Assembly: GCA_947579665.1 (NCBI GenBank)
Contig: OX388345.1
Location: forward strand, 63,293,454 to 63,357,453
Reading direction: 5' to 3'
DNA: 64,000 nt
Source: Sympetrum striolatum
Lineage: Eukaryota; Arthropoda; Insecta; Odonata; Libellulidae
The position numbers and the translations under genes are program-made. How positions within the stretch are numbered: the stretch's first letter is position 1; each line of letters begins with the position of its first letter. Below the pieces are notes generated by a model. That model saw only the letters and a list, made by a program, of their open reading frames with translations, ran no database searches and had not been told where the DNA came from. Positions 58,576-64,000 of the stretch are shown in pieces.

Positions 58576-61500
58576 GTGAGTAATAATATTTTGATTTATA
58601 TCATAACATAACCTTGCTGTATATCTTACGAACGTGATTTTTCAACAACATATCAATCGTATTGCCATTCAGTAAGATCGGTCAAACATGAAACGGATGG
58701 GAAAAATATTCCATCTATCAACAGATGACGAAAGATAAATATATTCACAGTTGATTAATAGGAAACACCTTCCCTTCAGCTACCGAAATGATATCAAGTA
58801 CATTTTTCCACGCAGAAAATAAAAATTCATAGCTATTAATTGCAATAAAAAACATTCCTGCAGATTTAAAATAACGATAAATGGAGGAAATAGGAACCAG
58901 TTAAAATTTCCTTTAATAATACGGATCCCTTCTGAAAGATCGTCAATTATACAATCAGTCCCTAGTTAATGCTTCATTTCATTAATAAATAAAGGGCCTT
59001 CCGTTCAAATCTTAACAAACACTAACTCGCAGTAAATTATAAATATATTCAGTGCATACCAACTTTGTGTAAACATCTTAGCTAGAAAAAACTATATTTT
59101 CAAATTTTAACGTAAAGGAAAGCCGATAGAGTACTATTACCCTATTATTAAGACGTACAGTTAATACGGAGTTCTCATTTTTTATAAGCTTTACAAAGAC
59201 GCTTGGGCACATTTACCAACTGATGGTGTTGTGTGTGTTATCCAAAACTCCATAACTTGACCATTACAAAAATATGTGACTGGCACCGATATCGCAATAG
59301 TATAAATGTACCCCTAAAATACATATCTTGAAACTAACTAAACCTACGAAAGAATTAGTGCTTTCCTGATGTAGGTTATGGATGAAGTCTTCTCGGGTTT
59401 TCCACCAGGCCAGATGAGCTGACAAGGTCAGGATGCTTACCTGAGATTACTCCATCCACTAACTAAACCTAATTAAACATAATTACAAAGGATATGATGA
59501 GGGCATTACTAGTTACAATTCAATCGAAATATGTACAAGTTATATTATACATAAATGTACAATATCAAAAAATAGGTGAAAGGAAATTGCTGCTGATTTG
59601 TTGAGCTATAATCTTCACTTTAACTCTAAAATCTAAATCATAATCGATGCTTAAACCTTAATTGGTAATTAAAATGATGATTGACGAAATAGTTAGCACT
59701 AGATTGAGACTAGCTATTAAGATGTAAAATCAAATTATCTTACTAAATAATCTGAATATTTTGCATAACTGAAATCCTGCTGTGAGGAATGTATCATACT
59801 TTAAAATAATTTTAAGACTTGTGCTGGTGTTAAAATCTGGTGCTTACGTTAATCATAATTTTAAATACCAGTGAAATTATAGCTTATGATTAAAATACAG
59901 TTTATCAGGGTTAAAGCCAAGGTTACAGATAACTTCATTGTAACTATACATTAAAATGCCTATGTGCTGTTCAACATTGCCTTAAAAGCACTTTAAAAGT
60001 GAAAAGCACTTCGTAGAAGGAAAATCGTATTCTAATTCCCGTAGAGGATTCGGACCCGCCGACCCTCCGAGATTCGTAAATATACATTTTCCTCATAAAT
60101 ACTCGAATCTAATATTCAAAGATCCTTTGTATCTAGACAAGAGGGTAAAGAGTTTTTCAATCGCCGGACGGAGGATTAGGACCGCTTCTCATGAATTTTT
60201 CAGCGGTCCCTGAAATAATTTGATGGGAAAAGTCATCCTCATTTCGTTCTTTAACTCAGAAATATGAAGGGAGAGTGGACATCTTTTGCATACTTAACAA
60301 CTGCGTTATAGCATCTCATTTGGTTTTTTTATACATTTATTAACAATTATTTATAACTATTTGGATTAAGTAACGCTGGATTAGGTTTTATTTTACGGCT
60401 TCAGAAGAAACTGACAAGTAAGAAATCTCTGTAAAGAAGTAACAACAAAAACTTCGGTTTAAAGAAATTTGCCATAAGTCATTCAAAGTTAAACCCTCTC
60501 ACCTTTCTAAGCTAAGGGAATGTCTTCTTAGCATAATATATCAGACTGAATGAAACAGAATCTTAACTAGATTTTTGAAACTAATGAAAATCCAGGGGGT
60601 AGAAATATTTGGCTCGCTGGCCAAACAAACACTTCTGCAAAATTGTGAAATGAAATTTTCACTGGCCTAATTCAAAGTCTCAAAAATGTAAAATTTGTTG
60701 CGTTCTTTTCGTGCGAACTGAATAAGGGTCAAAGGTTACCCGAGGTTCCTTTATCCCGGCCTTTCTCAGAAAAATCCATGCAATTACTTCATTATTTCAC
60801 CAGAAAAAACTAAAAACTTCATCACTTTATGTCTCATAATCTCACTAGAATAATTTTATGATTTTTATGTGACTATTTTATGTTCAGAAAACTGGAAGCA
60901 ATATAAAATTGGATTTTATAAGGTCAACTATTAGGCAGCGAAGGTTGAAGAACTAATTTTAGCAAGTACAGAAGGTAAAAAAACATCTATAACTCAGAAA
61001 ATTTTCCTTTACTCTTCACCGGAGAGTATAGTCATTCTATATTAGTACTTTTCAGATGATACAAAGTATGAATGTTTATAGATGCAGTACTACTTAAAGT
61101 CTAGGGTACTCTGAAATCTTCATAAAAAGACAAGACGTTCATAAACAGTTCTCTCGTAAAATTATCATCCGTATCACAAATCAAATAAATATGTAAACAT
61201 TTAAAATACACATTTAGAAGACATTTAGTCTCGTGGTAGTCATTAACGTCTTAAACTCGATGTTAAAAAAACCTTATCAAACTATAGAATATTACAACAT
61301 ATTGGAATATTTTATTTAAGAGTTTTAGTTAAATTATTTAGATTACTAAAGTGCTTTTTTAATAATAGAGGTCTCATATATTACCATTTATTACTATATT
61401 CCCTCTAAATGGATCAACAGAAATAATCCACTGCCATGTGGATGAAATCAACAGAACGCGCGTATATCAAAGCGTATATATCGAAGTGACCGAAATCAAC

Positions 61501-64000
61501 TGAGTACTTTCACCCTTGTTGGTACATTAAATGAATCAAAAGCCCGTATTGAAGATGTAAATAAAATTCTTCATATGATAGGAAAAAAAATATGAAGGAG
61601 AAATTTTCCTAGGAATATCCTTCATTTTCTGAGACCAAAAAACACCGATAACCTTTGAAAAGGAAGATCTTATGGTGGAAAGTAAGTGTACTTTCAGTAA
61701 AATATTTTTATAAGGACAGAAAAGATGTTCTTTGACGCCGTCTCTTCACGATCTTTCTATAAAAGATATGATTCGTTAAATTCTGTGTGCAAGGTTATGC
61801 TTAAGCTGCTGTAGCTATAAAGGATCGCTCGAGGAAGGAAAAGACGTTTCTATCTTAGATAAAGGGCGCCGTGCAGTCTCATCCTTTGAGGAAGATCCTA
61901 AGTCTCAGAAGACGTATTTATCAAAGTTTCACGAAACGTGGGCTTGAAAACAGGTACTAAAGGACGGAACCTAACGGCAAACTTCTAGCTGAAAAATTTT
62001 AACGTAGATTTTTCTTCCTTTGGTTTGGGACTTAGGTGCCCTGTTTTTGCTTCGTCTGCGAACTTTTACTTGGAAAAGAGGCATCTTGACAGCGAATAGA
62101 TGTATCTGTCATAAACTTGAAATGCTTAGGGAGAATTTTTACTCTAACATAAGAGTCGACTGATATGTAAAATGAATTTACACGAATCCTTAAATAGGAT
62201 ATGGGTATTGCTGCATCTGCATATAAATGCATACATTACAGACGTATATCCAGTAATAACGATTACAGGATTACGTGTGATAAGATATCGCTTAAATGAA
62301 TTCAAGTAAAAGATAAAATAATGCAATCGATTCATAATTATAGTACATACTTTAATAATCATATATTATAATATAATTATAATTTTCACCATTAATAATT
62401 CCTTAAAAAACAAAATTAGTTTCTAAAAGCAAATATCCTACCACATTGCAGTCCTAACTCACAGCATAGTTAAAGACAATTATACATTATTATGGTGCTA
62501 TCAGATTTAAAGTTGATAGTTCAAACTGACAACTTTCAAGTATATCAAACATGTTTTAAGTATATGATAATCAAGTATAAGATCGTGAACTTAAAATATC
62601 ATTGCATATCCCCACATGAAATGCATAAAGAGTTAGTAAAGTTTCTTAAGACGAAAGCCTTTGATTTGATAAAGATATCTACGCCTGACTTCCTTCCATT
62701 GAGAATCTAATATGAGAAAGTTGGCAAATTTTCAAGATTAGTTGAGCTCTAAAATTTTGCGCGCTTTGAACACTTATAACAGAATTAATATGTAGAAATT
62801 TTGCAGATCATGGCACAAGAACTATATTCAATTTGGTAAAAAGGCGAATGCGATTGTCTTATCTCAATTCTGTCCCAAACGTTTGTATTTATGGGTGTAA
62901 TTGAAATACTCTATGAAAAAATGATGTTTCAGCATATTTAATTTAACATGAAGTTGATATTTAAATACCTTTCAAGTTAAATATATAATGAAAAACTAAA
63001 CATAGATTTTCTAAGAGAATAGCTTAAGTTTACAAATAATATTGTCACTGATTTAATTAATATTTAATTGGAAGAAGACTTTATCCTCGTGATTAATGCC
63101 TTCGGAAAGATATTTATCTAAGAAAACTTTAACAATCAAAGAAAGAGACAGTAAGGTACCTGAATAGGCTACTAATGATGGTTATTTGAGTGATCACCTA
63201 TAAAAATGCCGGTGAGAGAGGAAATTTTTTCCTAAGTAAACAACTTAATGTTTCTTCATAATGATAAGGTGACAATTGTGAATACTAGTTTTTTAACCTT
63301 AGTAATAAGAATACGTGTTATTTTCGACGTCCTATTAAAGCCGATGTAATAAATAAAAAGATAAACTCTATTCGCAGAAGATGAAAAGCCAAAAATTGCT
63401 TACTCAATTTTTTAAAGTTTCTAATACAAACGCGGTATTTCGAACCTTGAAACGGATAGAAGCTATATAGTTAAAAGATAGATCGATAAGAGCTTTAAAA
63501 CATAGGTAGTTAGCGATTTCGATCGAGTTACTGAAGCCAAAGCGATTACACCAAGGAAATATAATAGAAATTCATTTGAAGGACACAAATCTCAAACTCA
63601 TTTCGGATATGGAATAAGTCATTCATACATAGCATTCTTAAAATGCAAAATATCATAATTCTGAAACTGATTTCTCAAGACTACGAGAAACAAATTAGCT
63701 ATCCAATTTAACAGCAATAAGTCTCTCAAAAAAGTTGGCAGCCAAGAAATCTTTCATTGACATAAGGCCGCTTAACTCAAGTCATTTCACGTGTTGGACA
63801 TCTCTAGGGTTTATGTGGGGAAATTGCGCGACATGTCCTTGATATGAAAGTTTAAAAGCATCCCTCGGAATGATCTTCGGGTCTCGACGCCACGGAGACG
63901 TAGTAACCCATGATTATTATTCGAACACCCGGCGTCGAATGAGTTGGGGTGCAATCAACTTGTTGAGAGACACTCAGATATTGAGGCGTTTATCGCACGT
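58576..64000. other. Non-coding stretch, probable intron or flank
   Basis: No gene is recognised. 59380-59460 holds a string resembling dispersed animal repeats (GTCTTCTCGGGTTTTCCACC, then AGG). 60040-60190 has two similar blocks (GAGGATTCGGACCCGCC and GAGGATTAGGACCGC). 61560-62700 is AT-rich with short frames only. The last 200 bases are GC-richer without an identifiable feature. Confidence 0.5.

Noticed and set aside
1..64000. CRISPR arrays, bacterial operons, ribosome binding sites, rRNA
   Set aside because: None seen; repeats are dispersed or tandem pairs and the sequence has eukaryotic character throughout.

Overview
The window looks like nuclear DNA of an animal, most likely an arthropod and probably an insect. 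It is AT-rich and almost gene-empty. No reading frame longer than about 130 codons is present, and there is no operon structure. It does contain a eukaryotic tRNA gene, a core promoter of arthropod type (TATA, TCAGTC initiator, downstream element), at least one well-formed candidate spliced exon and many decayed mobile elements, including tRNA-derived SINEs, a LINE 3' end and foldback elements. I cannot name the species.

Layout. 1-6000 is AT-rich intergenic or intronic DNA with a complete tRNA-Leu(TAA) gene at 3458-3540. At 6019-6080 there is a core promoter on the + strand, with no recognisable protein gene just after it. 6100-17400 is mostly non-coding, with several GC-richer islets; the most CpG-dense is near 15880-16470. 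17426-19293 is a very long inverted repeat (arms over 600 bp) flanked by a 9-bp direct repeat, like a Mutator-type or foldback DNA transposon without its transposase. 19720-20358 is the 3' end of a non-LTR retrotransposon on the - strand. 20-58 kb carries scattered repeats: four copies of a tRNA-derived SINE (one of them at 15.5 kb), three copies of a foldback retroposon-like family, several other hairpin elements and a few diverged tandem duplications. At 58476-58575 there is a 100-nt candidate coding exon on the + strand with strong splice sites. The simplest reading is that much of the window is intron or flanking DNA of one or more long genes.

The most interesting unexplained signal is that three otherwise unrelated foldback families (10443/26893/45723, 33094 and 47401) each carry the same small cassette: a CTGANGA-like box, a 5-7 bp hairpin, then GAAA. 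This resembles part of a hammerhead ribozyme core. Whether it is catalytic, decayed or only convergent cannot be decided by reading. No protein function beyond the LINE fragment could be assigned, and most short open frames in the window appear to be chance.
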